Source: Mimachlamys varia (lineage: Eukaryota > Mollusca > Bivalvia > Pectinida > Pectinidae). From it: a stretch of 64,000 nt of DNA. The translations under genes and the position numbers were made by a program. The DNA lies in NCBI GenBank assembly GCA_947623455.1, contig OX392542.1, positions 16,995,625 to 17,059,624 on the forward strand, read 5' to 3'. The notes below the pieces were generated by a model. That model ran no database searches and had not been told where the DNA came from. It saw only the letters and a list, made by a program, of their open reading frames with translations. Positions 20,492-31,640 of the stretch are shown here, one piece after another (position 1 is the first letter of the stretch; the number at the start of each line of letters is the position of its first letter).

Positions 20492-21417
20492 ATCGGTGTG
20501 TGTTTTGCTGTCTCCGTCTGTGGTGAGGTAGTTATGGTATTTAGGTGACTAAGGAGTAGTGTGCTTAGCCAGTCAGAGTTACTGTGTAAGTCACGTTCTT
20601 ACCCATACCTTGTACTCTCAGCCACTGGGATTCCTTGATGTCTGTTAGCTACTCACTCCATGGCGTGGGATTGCCCCAAATTTGTCACTTGCTTGAGATC
20701 GCTCAAGCCAGGCATCGCCCTACTCCTTCTTTTTAGCTAAGTAATATGTGTTTTGTCTTTAGCTTTAATGGATCTGTTGTAACATATATCTTATGTAATT
20801 TGTGTAGTAGGATTAAGTAGCAGAGCAGCCTCTAAGAATACTAAAACATTTAGTTAAATAACCTGAACAAGTTGCTTTAATCTGACTTTTGATTGAACAG
20901 CTATGGTGGAGATTTTACCCTTTCTTAGTTTCAGCATTGTTATTTTGTCTAAATATCTCCTGACTAAGTTCTTTTTAACTTAATAGGTTTCATGTTGTCA
21001 TGAACATTAAAGTAACTCCACAATTTTTGGAAGTTATATTGCTCTCTTTTTTTGGGTAATTTTAGTCTTCTCTGGAGATCCTTTTTCTCATTTTGCAATT
21101 GATATCTTTCAAAATTGGTAGGCTTTATTTACAATAATGACATGAGATTTTACTTCTATTCTCAGAATATTTTTGTATGAGACAATTATTGTTCATGTCA
21201 ACATATGTGTTCATTTGGATGTAATATTTTCTCTTTGGGCATATATTGTTGTGACCTGTAGTATTCTTGTTTAAAATGCAATATTGCATACCAGCAAGTC
21301 TAGCTATTATTTCCCTTTTAATTGTCTCTCTACGCAATCATGTTACTGAAACATTTTAAAACTATTCTTTGGATATCTTCCTTTCATATATATTCAAACA
21401 TAATGTTTTCAATGCAG

Positions 21418-21480
21418 AATACTTGGTGGATGTTATGGTGTCCATCTCCGGGACATAATCAGTGTACGTCCAGGCAACTG
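21418..21480 (+). pseudogene. truncated copy of protease exon 6 (unit 2)
   Basis: Preceded by the same TTTTCAATGCAG acceptor as exon 6 (30541). It encodes ILGGCYGVHLRDIISVRPGN and breaks at the unit junction before the exon's donor, fusing to SINE sequence ACAGATTCTGTAG. If spliced it would be a decoy exon. Confidence 0.8.
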
Positions 21481-22588
21481 GACAGATTCTGTAGATTGTT
21501 GCGTGCCGGGGAGCACATACCCCTTAAGGACTCACACAACTAAATCATCCAATCAAAATGTGTTTCATACATTTGTAGTCCCTCTGTAAAATTAGTTCCA
21601 GCTAATTACTGGGCCACTGAGGAAGTTTAATGAGGAACAGATGACAGATTTTTGCATGAATGAAATGTTGAGATACTTAACTTTTGAAAAATGTATACTT
21701 TTACAATGTTACCATGTATGTGTGCAGATTTAGACAAGGTCAAATAGTACGGGGGCATTTCTGTTTAGGGTCACCGGTTTTGCCCGTAAACTTCTGGTTG
21801 TCAACTTCTTGACACTGTGACAGCCCGGTATGCCAGTAAACATCCCTGAAAACATGTTTTGTAGCCTTCGTAAGGTAAGTATCTGTGAATCTAGACAGTT
21901 GTCACTAGTACTTTACGTCATATTTGAAAGTTATTAGCTAAAAGGTTTGGTAATAACATACATTAAATGATTTAGTTGTGTGAGTCCTTTAAGGAGAACT
22001 AGCAAGTGCACAGGTGACCCTGGCCTTTCATTGATTTTCTGTTGTTTATAACCTAATTTTTGAGTGACAGTGCTATCATCATGTATTTAAACACTTTCCT
22101 AGGGCTTTATCAGGCAAAATTACCAAAACAATATGAAATTATACCCTCTACAGGCTGTGTAGTATGGCTGTTTGGTGCCAGGGGTGATTTTGGACTTGGA
22201 AGATTTGTGGCTGCACCAGGTACGTATCGGACAATATATGTCCATCGATTACATTATATGATGTTTACAAGACAATTTACCTTGCCCTGTACACTACAGG
22301 TGTCTCTTATGTGCCACAATGGCCTCTGTACAAAGTTTGAATACCTGAATCTTGAATCCAGGTTACATCAATTATAATAGACAATCCTGCAGGCTGAGGC
22401 AACCTCCGACATATTTAGGTCAAAGCCCTCATCCAAATTGCATTTTTGACAAGTAAAAATAAAAAACGATTGTAGTAAGTTTTCAGATTTAATAATCAAA
22501 CAATAATTTACACTGAAATTCAAAACAAGAGCAAACTTAATTAGCACACATTTTCACACAAGTCATCTTAGTCCACTTTTATCACAGT

Positions 22589-23458
22589 TTAATTTGTTTT
22601 AGCACAGTCTGTTTTTAGCACATCCTCTGAACACAAAGTATTTGGGTGGTCCACTCCAGATTTATATGTCGCTGCTGATATACGAGCCTTTGCGTGCATG
22701 CGATATTGTCTGATTCTATGATATCCTCGCCTTAGTTTGAACTTGAGTTGTCTTTGACGTTGCTGATGATATAACTGTCTCTTTCGCAGGTATGTGATGA
22801 GACTGACAACACGCGAGCCACTCACCAAAGGACTGCCGACAGCACGTAGCCTCATCACAGTAGAGTCTGCTATACCGAAGTTGCATAGATGAACAGCAGT
22901 GTGAATTCTGGCTGGGAAGTTTCGGTAACAAGTCATCATCTTTGGATTTGTTTTCTGAAGCACTCTGTTGAAAGATTCTGATTTCTGAGTGCTTGTAAGT
23001 AGTTTGGTGCTGTCCAGACTCTCGGTGCTGAGATATTTGAGCACACACTGCTTGAAGTGGTGTTCATCTTCAGCACTGAGGTATAGTGCTGTCCCCTGTG
23101 GCAGAAATGTCATCTTCCAGTGGTTGTGTGGTAGCCCTTGACAGTAGTAGTTGTACTCAGCACACATTTCTCCACAGTTTCCTTTGTAGCACTGAATCAT
23201 GGCCCCTATTACCATAGGCATATTCTTCTTTATCTGGTCTAGATTTCCTCTGTGAATAATGTGTGCCCTTTCCAACTCTGTAACACACCTGTTTCTTACA
23301 TCAGTGGCCAGTCGTGTCTTCAGTGTTCCAAGTGATAGACCTTGTGATGTCTGAAATAGGCCTGCACTGAATTTGCACTTTGAAAACTCTTTCTCCACCG
23401 ATTTCACCAGGTGTCGAGGGTCTTTTAGATTTTTACATCCCGGGTGAGACTTTTTCAT
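22589..23458 (-). CDS. Mutator-like transposase C-terminal part, unit 3
   Basis: 289 codons, identical in translation to the unit 2 copy (same YNYYCQG, CYRNFPAR, ISAATYKSG). The upstream in-frame DGDSK segment reaches a CTACTCCTTAG acceptor at about 23515. No damage is visible. Near-identity and an intact frame fit very recent duplication more than long selection; see unit 2 for domain detail. Confidence 0.6.
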   Translation of the reverse strand: MKKSHPGCKNLKDPRHLVKSVEKEFSKCKFSAGLFQTSQGLSLGTLKTRLATDVRNRCVTELERAHIIHRGNLDQIKKNMPMVIGAMIQCYKGNCGEMCAEYNYYCQGLPHNHWKMTFLPQGTALYLSAEDEHHFKQCVLKYLSTESLDSTKLLTSTQKSESFNRVLQKTNPKMMTCYRNFPARIHTAVHLCNFGIADSTVMRLRAVGSPLVSGSRVVSLITYLRKRQLYHQQRQRQLKFKLRRGYHRIRQYRMHAKARISAATYKSGVDHPNTLCSEDVLKTDCAKTN

Positions 23459-24384
23459 ATCGGTGTGTGTTTTGCTGTCTCCGTCTGTGGTGAGGTAGTT
23501 ATGGTATTTAGGTGACTAAGGAGTAGTGTGCTTAGCCAGTCAGAGTTACTGTGTAAGTCACGTTCTTACCCATACCTTGTACTCTCAGCCACTGGGATTC
23601 CTTGATGTCTGTTAGCTACTCACTCCATGGCGTGGGATTGCCCCAAATTTGTCACTTGCTTGAGATCGCTCAAGCCAGGCATCGCCCTACTCCTTCTTTT
23701 TAGCTAAGTAATGTGTGTTTTGTCTTTAGCTTTAATGGATCTGTTGTAACATATATCTTATGTAATTTGTGTAGTAGGATTAAGTAGCAGAGCAGCCTCT
23801 AAGAATACTAAAACATTTAGTTAAATAACCTGAACAAGTTGCTTTAATCTGACTTTTGATTGAACAGCTATGGTGGAGATTTTACCCTTTCTTAGTTTCA
23901 GCATTGTTATTTTGTCTAAATATCTCCTGACTAAGTTCTTTTTAACTTAATAGGTTTCATGTTGTCATGAACATTAAAGTAACTCCACAATTTTTGGAAG
24001 TTATATTGCTCTCTTTTTTTGGGTAATTTTAGTCTTCTCTGGAGATCCTTTTTCTCATTTTGCAATTGATATCTTTCAAAATTGGTAGGCTTTATTTACA
24101 ATAATGACATGAGATTTTACTTCTATTCTCAGAATATTTTTGTATGAGACAATTATTGTTCATGTCAACATATGTGTTCATTTGGATGTAATATTTTCTC
24201 TTTGGGCATATATTGTTGTGACCTGTAGTATTCTTGTTTAAAATGCAATATTGCATACCAGCAAGTCTAGCTATTATTTCCCTTTTAATTGTCTCTCTAC
24301 ACAATCATGTTACTGAAACATTTTAAAACTATTCTTTGGATATCTTCCTTTCATATATATTTAAACATAATGTTTTCAATGCAG

Positions 24385-24447
24385 AATAATTGGTGGATGT
24401 TATGGTGTCCATCTCCGGGACATAATCAGTGTACGTCCAGGCAACTG
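24385..24447 (+). pseudogene. truncated copy of protease exon 6 (unit 3)
   Basis: Same decoy fragment as in unit 2, with one change near its start (GAATAATTGG instead of GAATACTTGG). Acceptor kept, donor absent. Confidence 0.8.
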
Positions 24448-25555
24448 GACAGATTCTGTAGATTGTTGCGTGCCGGGGAGCACATACCCCTTAAGGACTC
24501 ACACAACTAAATCATCCAATCAAAATGTGTTTCATACATTTGTAGTCCCTCTGTAAAATTAGTTCCAGCTAATTACTGGGCCACTGAGGAAGTTTAATGA
24601 GGAACAGATGACAGATTTTTGCATGAATGAAATGTTGAGATACTTAACTTTTGAAAAATGTATACTTTTACAATGTTACCATGTATGTGTGCAGATTTAG
24701 ACAAGGTCAAATAGTACGGGGGCATTTCTGTTTAGGGTCACCGGTTTTGCCCGTAAACTTCTGGTTGTCAACTTCTTGACACTGTGACAGCCCGGTATGC
24801 CAGTAAACATCCCTGAAAACATGTTTTGTAGCCTTTGTAAGGTAAGTATCTGTGAATCTAGACAGTTGTCACTAGTACTTTACGTCATATTTGAAAGTTA
24901 TTAGCTAAAAGGTTTGGTAATAACATACATTAAATGATTTAGTTGTGTGAGTCCTTTAAGGAGAACTAGCAAGTGCACAGGTGACCCTGGCCTTTCATTG
25001 ATTTTCTGTTGTTTATAACCTAATTTTTGAGTGACAGTGCTATCATCATGTATTTAAACACTTTCCTAGGGCTTTATCAGGCAAAATTACCAAAACAATA
25101 TGAAATTATACCCTCTACAGGCTGTGTAGTATGGCTGTTTGGTGCCAGGGGTGATTTTGGACTTGGAAGATTTGTGGCTGCACCAGGTACGTATCGGACA
25201 ATATATGTCCATCGATTACATTATATGATGTTTACAAGACAATTTACCTTGCCCTGTACACTACAGGTGTCTCTTATGTGCCACAATGGCCTCTGTACAA
25301 AGTTTGAATACCTGAATCTTGAATACAGGTTACATCAATTATAATAGACAATCCTGCAGGCTGAGGCAACCTCCGACATATTTAGATCAAAGCCCTCATC
25401 CAAATTGCATTTTTGACAAGTAAAAATAAAAAACGATTGTAGTAAGTTTTCAGATTTAATAATCAAACAATAATTTACACTGAAATTCAAAACAAGAGCA
25501 AACTTAATTAGCACACATTTTCACACAAGTCATCTTAGTCCACTTTTATCACAGT

Positions 25556-26425
25556 TTAATTTGTTTTAGCACAGTCTGTTTTTAGCACATCCTCTGAACA
25601 CAAAGTATTTGGGTGGTCCACTCCAGATTTATATGTCGCTGCTGATATACGAGCCTTTGCGTGCATGCGATATTGTCTGATTCTATGATATCCTCGCCTT
25701 AGTTTGAACTTGAGTTGTCTTTGACGTTGCTGATGATATAACTGTCTCTTTCGCAGGTATGTGATGAGACTGACAACACGCGAGCCACTCACCAAAGGAC
25801 TGCCGACAGCACGTAGCCTCATCACAGTAGAGTCTGCTATACCGAAGTTGCATAGATGAACAGCAGTGTGAATTCTGGCTGGTAAGTTTCGGTAACAAGT
25901 CATCATCTTTGGATTTGTTTTCTGAAGCACTCTGTTGAAAGATTCTGATTTCTGAGTGCTTGTAAGTAGTTTGGTGCTGTCCAGACTCTCGGTGCTGAGA
26001 TATTTGAGCACACACTGCTTGAAGTGGTGTTCATCTTCAGCACTGAGGTATAGTGCTGTCCCCTGTGGCAGAAATGTCATCTTCCAGTGGTTGTGTGGTA
26101 GCCCTTGACAGTAGTAGTTGTACTCAGCACACATTTCTCCACAGTTTCCTTTGTAGCACTGAATCATGGCCCCTATTACCATAGGCATATTCTTCTTTAT
26201 CTGGTCTAGATTTCCTCTGTGAATAATGTGTGCCCTTTCCAACTCTGTAACACACCTGTTTCTTACATCAGTGGCCAGTCGTGTCTTCAGTGTTCCAAGT
26301 GATAGACCTTGTGATGTCTGAAATAGGCCTGCACTGAATTTGCACTTTGAAAACTCTTTCTCCACCGATTTCACCAGGTGTCGAGGGTCTTTTAAATTTT
26401 TACATCCCGGGTGAGACTTCTTCAT
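25556..26425 (-). CDS. Mutator-like transposase C-terminal part, unit 4
   Basis: 289 codons; differs from units 2 and 3 by one visible residue (CYRNLPAR for CYRNFPAR). The in-frame upstream DGDSK segment and acceptor are at about 26482. Same caveats as unit 2. Confidence 0.6.
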   Translation of the reverse strand: MKKSHPGCKNLKDPRHLVKSVEKEFSKCKFSAGLFQTSQGLSLGTLKTRLATDVRNRCVTELERAHIIHRGNLDQIKKNMPMVIGAMIQCYKGNCGEMCAEYNYYCQGLPHNHWKMTFLPQGTALYLSAEDEHHFKQCVLKYLSTESLDSTKLLTSTQKSESFNRVLQKTNPKMMTCYRNLPARIHTAVHLCNFGIADSTVMRLRAVGSPLVSGSRVVSLITYLRKRQLYHQQRQRQLKFKLRRGYHRIRQYRMHAKARISAATYKSGVDHPNTLCSEDVLKTDCAKTN

Positions 26426-27351
26426 ATCGGTGTGTGTTTTGCTGTCTCCGTCTGTGGTGAGGTAGTTATGGTATTTAGGTGACTAAGGAGTAGTGTGCTT
26501 AGCCAGTCAGAGTTACTGTGTAAGTCACGTTCTTACCCATACCTTTTACTCTCAGCCACTGGGATTCCTTGATGTCTGTTAGCTACTCACTCCATGGCGT
26601 GGGATTGCCCCAAATTTGTCACTTGCTTGAGATCGCTCAAGCCAGGCATCGCCCTACTCCTTCTTTTTAGCTAAGTAATGTGTGTTTTGTCTTTAGCTTT
26701 AATGGATCTGTTGTAACATATATCTTATGTAATTTGTGTAGTAGGATTAAGTAGCAGAGCAGCCTCTAAGAATACTAAAACATTTAGTTAAATAACCTGA
26801 ACAAGTTGCTTTAATCTGACTTTTGATTGAACAGCTATGGTGGAGATTTTACCCTTTCTTAGTTTCAGCATTGTTATTTTGTCTAAATATCTCCTGACTA
26901 AGTTCTTTTTAACTTAATAGGTTTCATGTTGTCATGAACATTAAAGTAACTCCACAATTTTTGGAAGTTATATTGCTCTCTTTTTTTGGGTAATTTTAGT
27001 CTTCTCTGGAGATCCTTTTTCTCATTTTGCAATTGATATCTTTCAAAATTGGTAGGCTTTATTTACAATAATGACATGAGATTTTACTTCTATTTTCAGA
27101 ATATTTTTGTATGAGACAATTATTGTTCATGTCAACATATGTGTTCATTTGGATGTAATATTTTCTCTTTGGGCATATATTGTTGTGACCTGTAGTATTC
27201 TTGTTTAAAATGCAATATTGCATACCAGCAAGTCTAGCTATTATTTCCCTTTTAATTGTCTCTCTACACAATCATGTTACTGAAACATTTTAAAACTATT
27301 CTTTGGATATCTTCCTTTCATATATATTTAAACATAATGTTTTCAATGCAG

Positions 27352-27414
27352 AATACTTGGTGGATGTTATGGTGTCCATCTCCGGGACATAATCAGTGTA
27401 CGTCCAGGCAACTG
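27352..27414 (+). pseudogene. truncated copy of protease exon 6 (unit 4)
   Basis: Decoy fragment with intact TTTTCAATGCAG acceptor and no donor. It is the last one before the genuine exon 6. Confidence 0.8.
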
Positions 27415-30400
27415 GACAGATTCTGTAGATTGTTGCGTGCCGGGGAGCACATACCCCTTAAGGACTCACACAACTAAATCATCCAATCAAAATGTGTTTC
27501 ATACATTTGTAGTCCCTCTGTAAAATTAGTTCCAGCTAATTACTGGGCCACTGAGGAAGTTTAATGAGGAACAGATGACAGATTTTTGCATGAATGAAAT
27601 GTTGAGATACTTAACTTTTGAAAAATGTATACTTTTACAATGTTACCATGTATGTGTGCAGATTTAGACAAGGTCAAATAGTACGGGGGCATTTCTATTT
27701 AGGGTCACCGGTTTTGCCCGTAAACTTCTGGTTGTCAACTTCTTGACACTGTGACAGCCCGGTATGCCAGTAAACATCCCCGAAAACATGTTTTGTAGCC
27801 TTTGTAAGGTAAGTATCTGTGAATCTAGACAGTTGTCACTAGTACTTTACGTCATATTTGAAAGTTATTAGCTAAAAGGTTTGGTAATAACATACATTAA
27901 ATGATTTAGTTGTGTGAGTCCTTTAAGGAGAACTAGCAAGTGCACAGGTGACCCTGGCCTTTCATTGATTTTCTGTTGTTTATAACCTAATTTTTGAGTG
28001 ACAGTGCTATCATCATGTATTTAAACACTTTCCTAGGGCTTTATCAGGCAAAATTACCAAAACAATATGAAATTATACCCTCTACAGGCTGTGTAGTATG
28101 GCTGTTTGGTGCCAGGGGTGATTTTGGACTTGGAAGATTTGTGGCTGCACCAGGTACGTATCGGACAATATATGTCCATCGATTACATTATATGATGTTT
28201 ACAAGACAATTTACCTTGCCCTGTACACTACAGGTGTCTCTTATGTGCCACAATGGCCTCTGTACAAAGTTTGAATACCTGAATCTTGAATCCAGGTTAC
28301 ATCAATTATAATAGACAATCCTGCAGGCTGAGGCAACCTCCGACATATTTAGGTCAAAGCCCTCATCCAAATTGCATTTTTGACAAGTAAAAATAAAAAA
28401 CGATTGTAGTAAGTTTTCAGATTTAATAATCAAACAATAATTTACACTGAAATTCAAAACAAGAGCAAACTTAATTAGCACACATTTTCACACAAGTCAT
28501 CTTAGTCCACTTTTATCACAGTTTAATTTGTTTTAGCACAGTCTGTTTTTAGCACATCCTCTGAACACAAAGTATTTGGGTGGTCCACTCCAGATTTATA
28601 TGTCACTGCTGATATACGAGCCTTTGCGTGCATGCGATATTGTCTGATTCTATGATATCCTCGCCTTAGTTTGAACTTGAGTTGTCTTTGACGTTGCTGA
28701 TGATATAACTGTCTCTTTCGCAGGTATGTGATGAGACTGACAACACGCGAGCCACTCACCAAAGGACTGCCGACAGCATGTAGCCTCATCACAGTAGAGT
28801 CTGCTATACCGAAGTTGCATAGATGAACAGCAGTGTGAATTCTGGCTGGGAAGTTTCGGTAACAAGTCATCATCTTTGGATTTGTTTTCTGAAGCACTCT
28901 GTTGAAAGATTCTGATTTCTGAGTGCTTGTAAGTAGTTTGGTGCTGTCCAGACTCTCGGTGCTGAGATATTTGAGCACACACTGCTTGAAGTGGTGTTCA
29001 TCTTCAGCACTGAGGTATAGTGCTGTCCCCTGTGGCAGAAATGTCATCTTCCAGTGGTTGTGTGGTAGCGCTTGACAGCAGTAGTTGTACTCAGCACACA
29101 TTTCTCCACAGTTTCCTTTGTAGCACTGAATCATGGCCCCTATTACCATAGGCATATTCTTCTTTATCTGGTCTAGATTTCCTCTGTGAATAATGTGTGC
29201 CCTTTCCAACTCTGTAACACACCTGTTTCTTACATCAGTGGCCAGTCGTGTCTTCAGTGTTCCAAGTGATAGACCTTGTGATGTCTGAAATAGGCCTGCA
29301 CTGAATTTGCACTTTGAAAACTCTTTCTCCACCGATTTCACCAGGTGTCGAGGGTCTTTTAAATTTTTACATCCCGGGTGAGACTTTTTCATATCGGTGT
29401 ATGATTTGCTGTCTCCGTCTGTGGTGAGGTAGTTATGGTATTTAGGTGACTAAGGAGTAGTGTGCTTAGCCAGTCAGAGTTACTGTGTAAGTCACGTTCT
29501 TACCCATACCTTGTACTCTCAGCCACTGGGATTCCTTGATGTCTGTTAGCTACTCGCTCCATGGCGTGGGATTGCCCCAAATTTGTCAATTGCTTGAGAT
29601 CGCTCAAGCCAGGCATCGCCCTACTCCTTCTTTTTAGCTAAGTAATGTGTGTTTTGTCTTTAGCTTTAATGGATCTGTTGTAACATATATCTTATGTAAT
29701 TTGTGTAGTAGGATTAAGTAGCAGAGCAGCCTCTAAGAATGCCAAAACATTTAGTTAAATAACCTGAACAAGTTGCTTTAATCTGACTTAATAAATTTTA
29801 GAACTTTCAATCTTGTTGGTACTGCGTATAAATTCATGCTTTGTATTTGAAAATGTTGATGGGACGTATTATAGTGTGGTGTCTGTACATGCATGTGTCT
29901 GTCATAAAAATTGATTTGTCAGCAGAACAACAGTTTTCAAATGATCTTTTTCAAACTTGGTATACATATACTTAATCACAATGATATTAACTTGCTTATT
30001 TCCTAACAGCATATTGATTGAACAATTATGGTGGAGTTTTTACTCTTTCTTAGTTTCAGCATTGTTATTTTGTCTAAATATCTCCTGACTAAGTTCTTTT
30101 GAACTTAATAGGTTTCATGTTGTCATGAACATTAAAGTAATTCCACAATTTTTGGAAGTTATATTGCTCTTTGTTTTTGGGATAATTTTAGTCTTCTCTG
30201 GAGATCCTTTTTCTCAATTTGCAATTGATATCTTTCAAAATTGGTAGGCTTTATTTACAATAATGACATGAGATTTTACTTCTATTCTCAGAATAATTTT
30301 GTATCGGACAATTATTGTTCATGTCAACATATGTGTTCATTTGGATGTAATATTTTTCTCTTTGGGCATATATTGTTCTGACCTGTGGTATTCTTGTTTA

Positions 30401-30604
30401 AAATGCAATATTGCATACCAGCAAGTCTAGCTATTATTTCCCTTTTGTCTCTCTATACAATCATGCTACTGAAACAGTTTAAAACTATTTTTTGGATATC
30501 TTCCTTTCATATATATGCAAACATAATGTTTTCAATGCAGAATACTTGGTGGATGTTATGATGTCCATCTCCGGGACATCATCAGTGTACGGCCAGGCAA
30601 GTGG
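27415..30604. repeat. tandem array unit 5 (longer, more diverged at its right end)
   Basis: 3190 bp. Follows the other units closely to about 29788, then has about 220 bp (29789-30010) absent from all other units. From about 30010 to 30604 it shows clearly more differences than the units show among themselves. Its right end is the genuine exon 6, which continues uninterrupted past 30604, so this unit holds the original right breakpoint sequence. Confidence 0.9.
28523..29392 (-). CDS. Mutator-like transposase C-terminal part, unit 5
   Basis: 289 open codons, with YNYCCQA, MRLHAVG and ISAVTY where units 2-4 have YNYYCQG, MRLRAVG and ISAATY. The first and third sites agree with unit 1 at the C and V positions, so they look ancestral. 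The frame extends upstream through YLTTDGDSKSH-like sequence to an acceptor edge at 29449 (TGTATGATTTG alters the segment slightly here). A possible upstream exon spans 29510-29615, starting MPGLSDLKQLTNLGQSHAME and ending at a CAAG|gtatgg donor, but joining it directly would shift frame. Domain reading as in unit 2. Confidence 0.6.
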   Translation of the reverse strand: MKKSHPGCKNLKDPRHLVKSVEKEFSKCKFSAGLFQTSQGLSLGTLKTRLATDVRNRCVTELERAHIIHRGNLDQIKKNMPMVIGAMIQCYKGNCGEMCAEYNYCCQALPHNHWKMTFLPQGTALYLSAEDEHHFKQCVLKYLSTESLDSTKLLTSTQKSESFNRVLQKTNPKMMTCYRNFPARIHTAVHLCNFGIADSTVMRLHAVGSPLVSGSRVVSLITYLRKRQLYHQQRQRQLKFKLRRGYHRIRQYRMHAKARISAVTYKSGVDHPNTLCSEDVLKTDCAKTN

Positions 30605-30636
30605 CTCACCAATTGGATTGTGGACTTTGTTATAAA
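30541..30636 (+). CDS. PHD/Ulp1-like gene, exon 6: start of Ulp1/SENP-like protease domain
   Basis: The acceptor TTTTCAATGCAG ends at 30540 and the donor ATAAA|gtaaat begins at 30637. Entry and exit are both phase 2, matching exon 5. It encodes ILGGCYDVHLRDIISVRPGK followed by WLTNWIVDFVIK. This matches the opening of Ulp1/SENP (peptidase C48) domains, in which a ...DI..L.PG.WLND.IINF... motif forms the first helix and the tryptophan contact. WLTN replaces the usual WLND. The array's right breakpoint (30604) falls inside this exon. Confidence 0.75.
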
Positions 30637-31577
30637 GTAAATTTGTGAAATTGTGATTGCTATTGAATAAGTTATAAGTTGTTAAAGAAATTGTCAAATC
30701 TCTGAAATGGCAAGTTTACAACAAATCATTTTTACCTGACCATAATCAGTAGGTGGAAATATCCGACTTCTTTTCACCATGTGATAAGAAATGTTTATTG
30801 TGAACCTAAAGCTAGTTGTACATGCCAGGTATATACGATTAGTTTGCTAAGACATTAAAGATTGCTTCATAACAGTATTTCCCAAATACGTCTCTATGAT
30901 TTTGTGGCGCTCACTAATTAGGGGATGATGGCGCTGTACTGTACGTGTCCAGCTGGTTGTGAATCATCACTGCCTCAAGATCTTGTTGTTGTCTGTATGC
31001 TATACCCCATTTCCCAGGTTGAAGGGAGACACGAGAGTCACTTTATTCTACAGATATCAAGTATTAATAATACTTATGACCCTCCAATTTCAGTTTTCAA
31101 TAAAGAGATATAGGGGTCACTTAATGATATTGCTGTAAAGCACAACAAGTAAGGAATATCATTTAAAAACCTAAATAAATCATATCTTAATATTTCATGT
31201 TTTTTAATACTGTGTAGTTTAGATTTAGTTTGAAACAAATGTTTCCCAAATATACCCAGCAAGACTGTGTTACTGATACATCATATCAAAAATAATGTTC
31301 ATACAACTGTCCTTGTAATTGTGGCTCTTACTTTGTTATCAATTAATATAAATTCATGGAATATTGACTTTACTTTTGCATCTGTTGGCAATATTTGTGT
31401 TAGTCTTTGAGTCCATGAAATGATTTATGTATTCAATATCCACCACTCCTTGAAATGAGTGACAACATTTTTTGTTTTAAATTGTAAAACTTAACTGTTC
31501 ATTATCAGGACTTCAACCATTCCTGACAATTGTTGTTGTGTACCAAGTTGTGCCTGGTAAATAGAGACTGATGACAG
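30637..31577. other. intron 6
   Basis: AT-rich. A segment at about 30922-31017 (MMALYCTCPAGCESSLPQDL..., ending CCCAG|gttgaa) is open in one frame and has splice-like edges, but its phase does not fit between exons 6 and 7. Nothing else seen. Confidence 0.45.
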
Positions 31578-31640
31578 GATACGGTCCTTATTTGCTGCGG
31601 ATCTATCAAAGCCTTTTGTTGTGTTCCCCATCGTAGAAGG
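31578..31640 (+). CDS. PHD/Ulp1-like gene, exon 7
   Basis: Sixty-three bases between ACTGATGACAG and GAAGG|gtaagt, phase 2 in and phase 2 out. It encodes IRSLFAADLSKPFVVFPIVE. The FVVFPIVE strand is what precedes the catalytic HW motif in C48 proteases (usually ...VFIPIN...HW). Confidence 0.65.

Larger units (their letters stand above)
18619..21480. repeat. tandem array unit 2
   Basis: 2862 bp; lacks the first ~105 bp of the unit because of the junction deletion with unit 1. It is otherwise collinear with units 3 and 4 at a spacing of exactly 2967 bp. It carries the cassette (19187-19252), the minus-strand ORF (19622-20491) and a truncated copy of protease exon 6 at its right end (21418-21480). 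Confidence 0.95.
21481..24447. repeat. tandem array unit 3
   Basis: Full 2967-bp unit. It starts at the SINE-derived ACAGATTCTGTAGATTGTTG and ends in the truncated exon 6 copy. Nearly identical to units 2 and 4 by eye; the encoded ORF is the same as unit 2 residue for residue. Confidence 0.95.
24448..27414. repeat. tandem array unit 4
   Basis: Full 2967-bp unit, collinear with unit 3. Small differences include CTTCTTCAT for CTTTTTCAT at the ORF start and CTGGTAAGTTTCGG for CTGGGAAGTTTCGG. Confidence 0.95.

Noticed and set aside
30922..31017. Exon-like segment with CTCPAGC
   Set aside because: Open only in a phase that does not fit between exons 6 and 7; the CPAG string recalls a SWIM finger but the later Cys-x-His is missing.
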